From the NCBI GenBank assembly GCA_964246975.1, contig CAXTSL010000002.1:1-58077 (forward strand): a stretch of DNA of 58,077 nt, read 5' to 3'. Positions 45,039-53,921 of this stretch are shown piece after piece (within the stretch, counting starts at the first letter, position 1; every line of letters begins with the position of its first letter). The notes under the pieces were generated by a model. The model had not been told where the DNA came from, did no database searches, and was given only the letters and a program-made list of their open reading frames with translations. This stretch comes from Glacieibacterium sp964246975 (GTDB lineage: Bacteria > Pseudomonadota > Alphaproteobacteria > Sphingomonadales > Sphingomonadaceae). The position numbers and the translations under genes are program-made.

Positions 45039-45202
45039 GGTGCAAGGGTGTGCCGTGTCGGAGGACGTGTCGGAAGTGCGGTGTCTTACGCCGCTGCGCT
45101 GTCGGTACGCAATGTCGCGCGAACTACGCTCGTTACGCCTGTCGCTGCGCTGGTTGACGCGCAGTCCTCCGGCACCTTTCCAGGCACCGCTACCCTTGCA
45201 CC
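45039..45202. repeat. Small element with terminal inverted repeats
   Basis: GGTGCAAGGGT (45039-45049) is inverted exactly as ACCCTTGCACC (45192-45202). Further in, GGAGGAC near 45060 matches GTCCTCC near 45167. The 164-bp unit has no coding capacity and resembles a MITE or a folded intergenic repeat. No clear target-site duplication is visible. Confidence 0.6.
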
Positions 45203-45353
45203 CGTCGCGCCGCGTTTCCCGTAGCAGGCGGGGCGCGCGGCAGGCCGTTGGACGATGGGGACAGCCATCGTCCGGCTTGATCGGCTATTAGCCGATATGG
45301 TTCATTTCGTCAAGCAAATTGTGCGTTTGTGCTAAGGGCACCGGGATGCGGGT

Positions 45354-46418
45354 CTACGGCCGCGCTTCGAGTACCAGATTGAACGGTGTTTCGCTGGCGC
45401 GTCGGACGCTGCCGAAGCCGGCCTCGGTCAGCACCGCCGCCAGCCGCTTCTCGCCCGCCTGCGCGCCGAGGCCGAGGCCGACTTCCTGCGCCAGCGAGCC
45501 GGGCGTGCAGAACATCGTCGACGCCGAATAGAACATGCGGCCGACCGGATTGAGATTGTCCTCCAGCGCATCGCCCGCGAATGGCTCGACGATCAGAAAC
45601 GTCCCATCGGGCTTGAGCGTCGAGCGGATGTGCGCGGCGTTGCCGACGGGGTCGCCCATGTCGTGGAGGCAGTCGAAGACGGCGGCGAGGTCGTACTGGC
45701 CGTCGGGCACCTCCTTCGCGCTCGCGACGGCGAAGTCGATGTTGGCAGCAACGCCTGCCTCGGCGGCGGCTTCGCGGGCGCGTTCGATCGACGCGGCGTG
45801 GTAGTCGAAACCCGTGAAGCGGCTATTGGGGAAAGCCTGCGCCATGATGATCGTCGACGCGCCCGCGCCGCAGCCGATGTCGGCGACGCGCGCGCCCGCG
45901 TCGAGCTTGGCGACGACGCCGTCGAGCGACGGCAGCCACGACGGCAGCAGATTGGCACGGTAGCCGGGGCGGAAGAAGCGTTCGGTGCCGCGGAACAGGC
46001 AGGGCGCATGCTCGTGCCAGCCGACGCCAGCGCCCGACTTGAACGCCGCGCTGACCTGCGGCTCGCCGATATAGGCAGCGGCGATCAGCTCGTAGGCGCT
46101 GGCGACATAGGCGGGGGAGTCCTCGTCGGCGAGCGCCATCGCCGCCTCGGGCGACATTGCGAACGACTTGGTCGCGGGGTCGTACTCGACATATCCCGAC
46201 GCGGCCTGCGCGCTGAGCCATTCGCGGACATAGCGTTCGGTCAGGCCGGTGCGCGCCGCCAGCGATTCGGACGTCTGCGGCCCACCGTCGGCAAGGCCTT
46301 TGTAAAGGCCCAGCTTCGCACCGACGATGACCAGCGCGCCGCTGAGCGAGGCGCTCATGTCGCCGACCATCTTGCCCATGAAGGCGTTGAGCCTGTCCAT
46401 GTCGAGTTCGCGCGCCAT
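45354..46418 (-). CDS. Class I SAM-dependent methyltransferase with N-terminal winged helix
   Basis: A 354-residue methyltransferase. Residues about 15-95 are a winged-helix dimerisation domain (GALVIVGAKLGLYKGLADGG, LTERYVREWLSAQAASGYVE). The Rossmann domain has motif I VADIGCGAGAST near residue 180, the acidic FTGFDYHAAS, and the post-motif DCLHDMGDP. This layout is that of O-methyltransferase-like or YjjT-type small-molecule enzymes; the substrate is unknown. GGGAGG precedes ATG 46418. It stands alone, 62 bp from the pckA stop and next to the repeat-rich gap. Confidence 0.88.
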   Translation of the reverse strand: MARELDMDRLNAFMGKMVGDMSASLSGALVIVGAKLGLYKGLADGGPQTSESLAARTGLTERYVREWLSAQAASGYVEYDPATKSFAMSPEAAMALADEDSPAYVASAYELIAAAYIGEPQVSAAFKSGAGVGWHEHAPCLFRGTERFFRPGYRANLLPSWLPSLDGVVAKLDAGARVADIGCGAGASTIIMAQAFPNSRFTGFDYHAASIERAREAAAEAGVAANIDFAVASAKEVPDGQYDLAAVFDCLHDMGDPVGNAAHIRSTLKPDGTFLIVEPFAGDALEDNLNPVGRMFYSASTMFCTPGSLAQEVGLGLGAQAGEKRLAAVLTEAGFGSVRRASETPFNLVLEARP

Positions 46419-46480
46419 GGTCGTCCTCCCGGATCGTTGCGGGGGCAGTCTAACCGATCCGGATTTAAATCGCGAGACGG

Positions 46481-48073
<1,593 letters not shown>

Positions 48074-48282
48074 ACTCTATCTCCTCGAACGGCAATTATC
48101 GGACAAACGCGCCTTCGCACCCTTGCCCGAGCCTGTCCTGCGCTTACACGGTTCGGGGGCGTTTCGTCAAAACCGGAGGCCGCCGCCGTTACCGGGAAGC
48201 CGTTGGCAAACGATGAAGCCCGACGCGCGCGAACCACCGCCGGTCGCCCGGCGGCGGTGGAAAACGATGGGGTCGGCGCGGC

Positions 48283-48786
48283 CTACATCGCCCCCATCGA
48301 CGACTGGATCGACTTGATCTTGTCGAGGTGCGCCTGAACGATCGGCACCGCGCCCGCCGACGCCTGCTTCAGCGCGGGCTTGTCGCCGCCGGTCGAATAG
48401 GCGGTGTGGAGGTCGAGCGCCTGCTGATGCGCCATGACCTGCTGGCGGACATAGACTTTCTCCATGTCGGCGGGCTTGGCGGCCTTGAGATCGGCGATCA
48501 TCTTGGCCTGCGCGGGGCTCAGCTTGGGCGGCATCGGCTTGAGGCCGTCCTTCTTGGCGGCCGCCGTCACCTCGGCGCTGGTCTTGCCGTGGTCGGCGAC
48601 CATCATCGACGCGAACGACTTGACCTCGGCGTTCTTGGCCGACTTCATCACCATCTGGCTCGAGGTCTTCTCGTAGAGGTCGCTGGCACCGGCCATCTTG
48701 ACGAATTCGGGGGCCGGCGGCGCGGGCATCGCGGCGAGCGGTGCGGCGGCGAATGCGGCGGCGGCGAGCAGGGCGTAGCGGATCAT
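48283..48786 (-). CDS. DUF4142 periplasmic protein
   Basis: A 167-residue exported protein with a signal peptide (about residues 1-19) and a helical DUF4142 domain, ferritin-like in shape. Signatures are FVKMAGASDLYEKTSSQMVM, VKSFASMMVADHGKTSAEV and YVRQQVMAHQQALDLHTAYS. Members often have a histidine-rich helix pair and are linked to stress or metal responses; the precise role is unknown. ATG 48786 follows GGGAG at about 7 nt. It lies between pckA and the CpcT-like gene, all on the minus strand. Confidence 0.88.
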   Translation of the reverse strand: MIRYALLAAAAFAAAPLAAMPAPPAPEFVKMAGASDLYEKTSSQMVMKSAKNAEVKSFASMMVADHGKTSAEVTAAAKKDGLKPMPPKLSPAQAKMIADLKAAKPADMEKVYVRQQVMAHQQALDLHTAYSTGGDKPALKQASAGAVPIVQAHLDKIKSIQSSMGAM

Positions 48787-48841
48787 CACGGTCTCCCAGG
48801 TTGCGGTGGCTCTGCAACCCGGTGATCCGGCAAGTGTTCCG

Positions 48842-49519
48842 TCAACGACGGCGGACGAAACGATAGGGCGTCGTCGGCGGCACCTGGAAGGCAAATTCCC
48901 CGTCATCCAGGCGTCCCGATTCGCGGTAGTCGAAGCCTTTGGCATCGACCCCGACGGTCGCGGCGATCCGCATGCCGCGCCCCGATGCGGCGACGATACG
49001 GCATCGCGCCGGGTCGATGATGCCGCGCCAGCCCGAGTCGCGTCGCGTGAAGACTGCGGCGCAGGCGTCGCCATAACCCTTCAGGTCGGCGGGCGTCAGG
49101 GCTGCGAAGCTGCCGGGTAGGTCGCCCTTGCCCGCCAGCGCGGCTGGATCGCGCAGCGTATAAAAGTCCATCACCGGCGCGCCGCCGCGCGTGCGAAATA
49201 CCCACAGCCGCTGACGCGAGATCGGTCCCGTGGCGCTGCCGCCGTGCCATTCGAGGTAGATCGCGCGGCCGCCGAGCAACGGTGCATCGACCGCGCGCAA
49301 CGTCGCGTGCTGTCGGTCGAGCCAGGTCCCGCCGACCGACGGCGGCACTTTCAGCGCGGCATCGGCGGCGTCGTATTGCGCGACATTATCGAAATCGCCC
49401 GTCAGCAGCGTCGCGACCTCGTCGACCGGCGCGGCACTGCACAGCAGCAGCGCCGCCGCACCCTTGCACAGAAGGCCGCACGCGCGCAGGAGCGGAGGCT
49501 CATTTCGCAGGGTTCGCAT
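48842..49519 (-). CDS. CpcT/CpeT-like exported protein
   Basis: A 225-residue protein with a probable N-terminal signal (LLRACGLLCKGAAALLLCSA). The following domain resembles the CpcT/CpeT (DUF1001) family: VATLLTGDFDNVAQYDA, a YLEWHG strand, ISRQRLWVFR, then GDACAAVFTRRDSGWRGIID with ARCRI. In cyanobacteria members attach bilins to phycobiliproteins; in proteobacteria the role is unknown and no bilin protein is expected. ATG 49519 overlaps the start of divergent chvI by 2 nt, an unusual start-on-start arrangement. The family call is moderate. Confidence 0.6.
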   Translation of the reverse strand: MRTLRNEPPLLRACGLLCKGAAALLLCSAAPVDEVATLLTGDFDNVAQYDAADAALKVPPSVGGTWLDRQHATLRAVDAPLLGGRAIYLEWHGGSATGPISRQRLWVFRTRGGAPVMDFYTLRDPAALAGKGDLPGSFAALTPADLKGYGDACAAVFTRRDSGWRGIIDPARCRIVAASGRGMRIAATVGVDAKGFDYRESGRLDDGEFAFQVPPTTPYRFVRRR

Positions 49520-50240
49520 GGCCGCCACTATCGCCCTCGTCGACGACGACCGCAACATCCTGACCTCGGTGTCGATCGCGCTGCAGAACGAGGGGTTCGC
49601 GGTGCGCCTCTATTCCGACGGCGCGGCGGCGCTCAGGGCGCTGACCGACAATCCACCCGACCTTGCGGTGCTCGACATCAAGATGCCGCGCATGGACGGT
49701 ATGGAGCTGCTGCGGCGGCTGCGCGACAAGAGCGAGCTGCCGGTCATTTTCCTAACCTCGAAGGATACCGAGATCGACGAGGCGCTCGGCCTCGCGATGG
49801 GGGCGGACGACTATATCGGCAAGCCGTTCAGCCAGCGGCTGTTGATCGAGCGCATCCGCGCGGTGCTGCGCCGCGCCGCGAGCCGCAAGGGCGAGGCGGC
49901 GCAGGAGGGCGATCCCGCGCCCGGTCCCGCCATCGTGCGCGGCCGCCTCAGTATGGACCCCGCGCGCCACCGCGTGTCGTGGACGACGGCGGGCGGCGCG
50001 CACGACGTCGCGCTGACCGTCACCGAGTTCCTGATCCTCGAGGCGCTCGCCCAGCGCCCCGGCTTCGTCAAATCGCGCGACCAGTTGATGGACACCGCGT
50101 ATCAGGACGACGTCTATGTCGACGACCGGACGATCGACAGTCATATCAAGCGCCTGCGCAAGAAGTTCCGCGCCGTCGACCATGAGTTCAAGGGGATCGA
50201 GACGCTCTATGGCGTCGGCTATCGCTTCAACGAAGCCTGA
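49518..50240 (+). CDS. chvI: Response regulator ChvI
   Basis: A 240-residue OmpR-family regulator. The receiver domain has the acidic pocket VDDDRN (8-13), phosphoacceptor D53 in AVLDIKMP and lysine in YIGKPF. The C-terminal winged helix has LTVTEFLILEALAQRPGFVK, VYVDDRTIDSHIKRLRKKF and ETLYGVGYRF. Together with ChvG it controls acid and envelope stress, exopolysaccharide and central carbon genes in alphaproteobacteria. The chvG start lies inside its last 32 nt, so translation is coupled. The ATG at 49518 overlaps the divergent CpcT-like start, so regulatory sites must lie within neighbouring coding sequence. Confidence 0.95.
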   Translation: MAATIALVDDDRNILTSVSIALQNEGFAVRLYSDGAAALRALTDNPPDLAVLDIKMPRMDGMELLRRLRDKSELPVIFLTSKDTEIDEALGLAMGADDYIGKPFSQRLLIERIRAVLRRAASRKGEAAQEGDPAPGPAIVRGRLSMDPARHRVSWTTAGGAHDVALTVTEFLILEALAQRPGFVKSRDQLMDTAYQDDVYVDDRTIDSHIKRLRKKFRAVDHEFKGIETLYGVGYRFNEA

Positions 50241-51786
50241 GGTCGCGGGTCGCGGCGCGACCGAGGCCACACCGCCGTCGGGGCGCTGGCGCTATAGCCT
50301 TGCGCCGCGCATCCTCGCGGTCAACGTCTTCGCCATTCTCGCGCTGGCAATCAGCGTCATCTACCTCGATTCGTTTCGCGAGCGGCTGATCGACCAGCGT
50401 CGCGTCGAGCTGCGGCGGCAGGCGGCGCTGATCGGGGATTTCATGGCCGCCGCCCCCGCCACCGCCTGGCCCGCGCTGGCGGCGCGCTATGGACGGACGA
50501 CCGCGACGCGGCTGCGCGTCTATGCTGCGGGCGGCGCGCGGCTGGCGGATAGCTGGACTACCGAAAAGCCGACCTTCGAACTCGTCGATCCGCGCACCGA
50601 GCCGTTCAAGCGCGAGGCGGCGCGCACCCTCGACATCGTCATCGAGGGGTTCGGCAAGGCCGAGGTGCTGCCCGACTATGTCGAGCCGGGGCGCGACACC
50701 GCCGCCGCGTGGTCCGAAGTCGGCGCAGCGCTGGGTGGTCGCGTCACCGATGCGCTGCGGCGCGCCCCCGACCGGACGGTGATCATCGCCGCCGCCGCGC
50801 CGCTCGGGCCAACGGCAGCGCTGCAGCTGACCATCGACACGCGCGACATCACCAAGCTCGTCCGGCGCGAGCGCGCGACGCTCGGGCTCGTCTTCCTCGG
50901 CGTCCTCGCCGCCAGCCTGTTCTTCTCGAACTTTCTCGCCGACACCATCGTCCGCCCGCTGCGCCTGCTCGCGGTGTCGGCGCAGCGCGTGCGGCTGGGC
51001 CGCGCGCGCGAGGTCACCGTGCCGCGCTTTCGCGAGCGCCGCGACGAGATCGGCCAGCTGGCGCGCGCGCTCAGCGACATGACGCAGGCGTTGCGCGCCC
51101 GCATCGACGCCACCGAGGCCTTTGCCGCCGATGTCGCGCACGAGCTCAAGAACCCGCTAGCGTCACTGCGCAGCGCGGTCGATTCGCTCGAACTGGTCAA
51201 GACCGCCGACCTGCGGTCGCAGCTGATGGCGGTGATCCGCGACGACGTCGGGCGCATCGACCGGCTGATCACCGACATCGCCGACGCCAGCCGCCTCGAC
51301 GCCGAGCTGTCGCGCAGCCGCTTCGAGCGCCTCGATCTCGGCGATCTGACGGGCGCGCTGGTCCGCGCCTACGACACCGGCGGCTGCCCGCGCGGCATCG
51401 AGATCGCTTATGCGCGGCCCGAGGGCGACACGGCGGTGGTGATGGGCGAGGGCGACCGGTTGGCACAGGTGGTCCGCAACCTCGTCGACAACGCAATTTC
51501 GTTCTCGCCGCCCGACGGCCTCGTCGTCGTTACCGTCGTGCGCGCCGACGACCGCGTGTTGCTGCGCGTCGACGACCAGGGCCCTGGTATTCCGCCCGAC
51601 AACCGCGACGACATCTTCCGCCGCTTCTATACCGAGCGTCCGGCGGACGAGCATTTCGGCCGCCACTCGGGGCTAGGGCTCGCCATCGTCCGAACCATCG
51701 TCGAGGCGCACGACGGCACGGTCGAAGTCGCCGAGACCGACGGCGACAGCGGCGCGCGCTTCGTCGTCAGCCTGCCCGCCGCATGA
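50209..51786 (+). CDS. chvG: Sensor histidine kinase ChvG
   Basis: A 525-residue inner-membrane sensor. The first membrane helix is at about residues 35-55 (ILAVNVFAILALAISVIYLD). A periplasmic sensing region of about 170 residues follows, then the second helix (LGLVFLGVLAASLFFSNFLA), a HAMP linker, and the kinase core. The phosphorylated histidine is H311 in VAHELKNPLASLRS. ATP-binding boxes are NLVDNAISFSPP, DQGPGIPPD and HSGLGLAIVRTIVEAH. It starts at ATG 50209 inside the chvI end, and its stop overlaps the hprK start in ATGA. In Rhizobiales the periplasmic repressor ExoR controls ChvG; none is seen here. Confidence 0.95.
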   Translation: MASAIASTKPEVAGRGATEATPPSGRWRYSLAPRILAVNVFAILALAISVIYLDSFRERLIDQRRVELRRQAALIGDFMAAAPATAWPALAARYGRTTATRLRVYAAGGARLADSWTTEKPTFELVDPRTEPFKREAARTLDIVIEGFGKAEVLPDYVEPGRDTAAAWSEVGAALGGRVTDALRRAPDRTVIIAAAAPLGPTAALQLTIDTRDITKLVRRERATLGLVFLGVLAASLFFSNFLADTIVRPLRLLAVSAQRVRLGRAREVTVPRFRERRDEIGQLARALSDMTQALRARIDATEAFAADVAHELKNPLASLRSAVDSLELVKTADLRSQLMAVIRDDVGRIDRLITDIADASRLDAELSRSRFERLDLGDLTGALVRAYDTGGCPRGIEIAYARPEGDTAVVMGEGDRLAQVVRNLVDNAISFSPPDGLVVVTVVRADDRVLLRVDDQGPGIPPDNRDDIFRRFYTERPADEHFGRHSGLGLAIVRTIVEAHDGTVEVAETDGDSGARFVVSLPAA

Positions 51787-53174
51787 TCCGCGTCCACGCG
51801 ACCTGCGTGGCGCTGGCCGGTCGCGCGGTCCTGCTGTTCGGGCGTCCGGGCAGCGGCAAGTCGGACCTCGCGGCGCGCCTGATCGACCGCGGCTGGACGC
51901 TCGTCGCCGACGATCAGGTCGAGCTGCGGCACGACGGCGACGGGCTGCGCGCTTCGCCCCCGGCAACGATCGCGGGCAAGCTCGAGCTGCGCGGCGTCGG
52001 CATCGTCGCGCACGCGTGGCGGGCGGACGTGCCCGTGGCGCTCGCCTTCGACCTCGATGCGGTCCCCGAGCGCATGCCCGATCCCGTGGCGCGCGCCGTC
52101 GGCGGGGTCGCGCTGCCGTGCCTCGCGCTGAAGCCGTTCGAAGCCTCGGCGGCGATCAAGGTCGAAGCCGCTTTGACGCGCTATCGAACCGGCGTAGAAG
52201 GCGCGCCCGTGGCCGTGTCGAACTCTTCTTCCCATGCAGCCGCGCCGACGGGCGCGACGCGCGTCCTCGTCGTCACCGGCATGTCGGGGGCGGGCAAGTC
52301 GACCGCGCTCAAGGCGCTCGAAGACCTTGGCTACGAGGCCGTCGACAATCTGCCGCTGGCGCTGTTCGACCGGTTGCTCGATCCCGACGGGCTCGACTCC
52401 GGCGACCTCGACCTCGCGCGCCCGCTGGCGTTCGGCATCGACACGCGGACGCGCGGCTTCGACGGCGACGCGATCGTCGCGCGGCTCGCGGCGTTGCGCG
52501 ACGACGGCGTCGACATCCGCCTGTTGTTCCTCGACTGCGCCGGGGGCGAGCTGACGCGGCGCTTTTCCGAGACGCGGCGGCGGCACCCGCTGGCGCTCGA
52601 CCGTCCCGCCGTCGACGGCATCGCCGCCGAGCGCGAGATGCTCGGCAGCCTGCGTCGCTGGGCCGACGCGGTGATCGACACCACCGACAGCAAGGCCGCC
52701 GACCTGCGCGCCGCGATCGCCGACCGCTTCGGTGCGGCGGGCGGCGAGCCGCTGACGCTGACGCTGACCTCGTTCGGTTTCGCGCGCGGGCTGCCGCGCG
52801 ATGCCGACGTGGTTTTCGACATGCGCTTTCTCGCCAATCCGCACTGGGATCTGGCGCTCCGCCCGCTGACCGGGGAGGACGACGCGGTCGCCGACCATAT
52901 CGCCGCCGATCCGGCTTTTGCGCCCGCCTTCGAGCGCATCGTCGACCTGCTGCTGACGCTGCTTCCCGGCTATGGCCGCGAGGGCAAGGCCTATCTGACG
53001 GTGGCGTTCGGCTGCACCGGCGGGCGTCACCGCTCGGTATTCGTTGCGCGCGCCGTCGCCGCGCGGCTGGCGGCGGCGGGTTACGCGCCGCATCTGGTGC
53101 ACCGTGACAAGGCCGGGCGCGGCGACGCGGCCCCGCTCGCCGCCCTCCCGCAACCGGAGCTGTTGACCGCATGA
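51783..53174 (+). CDS. hprK-rapZ: HPr kinase/phosphorylase domain fused in frame to RapZ (RNase adapter)
   Basis: One uninterrupted 463-residue frame carries two normally separate proteins. Residues 1 to about 145 are a short alphaproteobacterial HprK: Walker A GRPGSGKSD (20-28), LVADDQVEL and the C-terminal GGVALPCLALKPFE. Residues about 158-463 are RapZ: Walker A TGMSGAGKST (from about 165), YEAVDNLPLALFD, AFGIDTRTRG and the C-terminal AFGCTGGRHRSVFVARAVA (from about 408). HprK phosphorylates HPr on serine; RapZ guides RNase E and senses cell-wall precursors. No stop lies between them. Internal GTG codons at 52209 and 52215 could start a separate RapZ, but then HprK has no stop of its own. 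The start overlaps chvG (ATGA) and the end overlaps EIIA (ATGA). Confidence 0.85.
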   Translation: MIRVHATCVALAGRAVLLFGRPGSGKSDLAARLIDRGWTLVADDQVELRHDGDGLRASPPATIAGKLELRGVGIVAHAWRADVPVALAFDLDAVPERMPDPVARAVGGVALPCLALKPFEASAAIKVEAALTRYRTGVEGAPVAVSNSSSHAAAPTGATRVLVVTGMSGAGKSTALKALEDLGYEAVDNLPLALFDRLLDPDGLDSGDLDLARPLAFGIDTRTRGFDGDAIVARLAALRDDGVDIRLLFLDCAGGELTRRFSETRRRHPLALDRPAVDGIAAEREMLGSLRRWADAVIDTTDSKAADLRAAIADRFGAAGGEPLTLTLTSFGFARGLPRDADVVFDMRFLANPHWDLALRPLTGEDDAVADHIAADPAFAPAFERIVDLLLTLLPGYGREGKAYLTVAFGCTGGRHRSVFVARAVAARLAAAGYAPHLVHRDKAGRGDAAPLAALPQPELLTA

Positions 53175-53575
53175 TCGGGCTGGTGCTGGTGACGCACGGG
53201 CGGCTGGCGGCCGAATTCGTGGCCGCGATGGAGCATGTCGTCGGGCCGCAGGACGGCATCGCGGCGATCTGCATCGGGGCCGACGACGACATGGAAGCGC
53301 GCCGTGCCGACATCGCCGCGGCGGTGCAGCGCGTCGATACCGGCACGGGGGTCATCCTGCTCACCGACATGTTCGGGGGCACGCCGTCGAACCTCGCGAT
53401 CTCGCTGATGGGCGCGGCGCGCGTCGAGGTCATCGCCGGGGTCAATCTGCCGATGCTGATCCGCCTCGCCAGCGTCCGCAAGACCGCAGGCGTCGCCGCC
53501 GCCGTCGAGGCGGCGCAGGAAGCGGGGCGCAAATATATCTCGGTGGCGTCGAAGATACTGGGCGAGGCGGCCTGA
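53171..53575 (+). CDS. PTS EIIA component, mannose (ManX) family
   Basis: A 134-residue EIIA-Man domain. The phosphorylated histidine is H9 in GLVLVTHGRLAAEF, followed by GVILLTDMFGGTPSNLAISL and the C-terminal VAAAVEAAQEAGRKY. No EIIB, EIIC or EIID genes accompany it, so it is likely a regulatory phosphocarrier that receives phosphate from HPr, as in the alphaproteobacterial PTS-Ntr branch, rather than part of a sugar permease. It overlaps hprK-rapZ in ATGA, and HPr follows directly. Confidence 0.94.
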   Translation: MIGLVLVTHGRLAAEFVAAMEHVVGPQDGIAAICIGADDDMEARRADIAAAVQRVDTGTGVILLTDMFGGTPSNLAISLMGAARVEVIAGVNLPMLIRLASVRKTAGVAAAVEAAQEAGRKYISVASKILGEAA

Positions 53576-53845
53576 GTGGCAGGCCCGGTGACTGTGCTGA
53601 TCGTCAACCGGCGCGGGCTGCACGCGCGCGCCAGCGCCAAGTTCGTGACGCTCGCCTCGACCTTCGACGCGGTGGTAACGGTGACCAAGGACGGGTCGAG
53701 CGTCACCGGCACGTCGATCATGGGGCTGATGATGCTCGCCGCCGCCCCCGGCGACACGGTGGAAATCGCCGCGACGGGGGCGCAGGCCGATGCGGCGCTG
53801 GCGGCGCTGGTCGGGCTGGTCGAGGGCAAGTTCGGGGAGGACTGA
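53576..53845 (+). CDS. ptsH: Phosphocarrier protein HPr
   Basis: An 89-residue HPr. The EI-dependent phosphorylation site is H16 in NRRGLHARASAKF. The regulatory serine is S47 in GTSIMGLMMLAA, the site an HprK would modify, which fits the hprK gene two genes upstream. It starts with GTG 53576 immediately after the EIIA stop. EI (ptsP or ptsI) is not in the window. Confidence 0.95.
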   Translation: MAGPVTVLIVNRRGLHARASAKFVTLASTFDAVVTVTKDGSSVTGTSIMGLMMLAAAPGDTVEIAATGAQADAALAALVGLVEGKFGED

Positions 53846-53921
53846 GTTACCTGTCGCTGCACGGCGCATCGCGTGATCCCGCTGCTTGCCCCGCTTCCCC
53901 GCCGCCTCTAATCCGGCCCCG

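Larger units (their letters stand above)
44608..45353. other. 746-bp gene-free, repeat-rich gap
   Basis: I find no supportable gene; open frames here are compositional and cross the repeats. The gap contains the CMD operon promoter, a 28-bp perfect inverted repeat (44731-44816), a 74-nt pure purine tract (44835-44908) and a 160-bp segment with inverted ends (45039-45202). About 45200-45353 has no recognised element. Confidence 0.7.

Noticed and set aside
44908..45291. A 127-codon plus-strand ORF in the repeat-rich gap
   Set aside because: Its product is Arg/Ser/Leu low-complexity, it crosses the inverted-repeat element, and it has no Shine-Dalgarno or family resemblance.
48234..48260. CCACCGCCG/CGGCGGTGG hairpin as terminator of the DUF4142 gene
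   Set aside because: The stem is good and 23 bp from the stop codon, but there is no T-tract in the minus-strand direction, so I do not call it a terminator.
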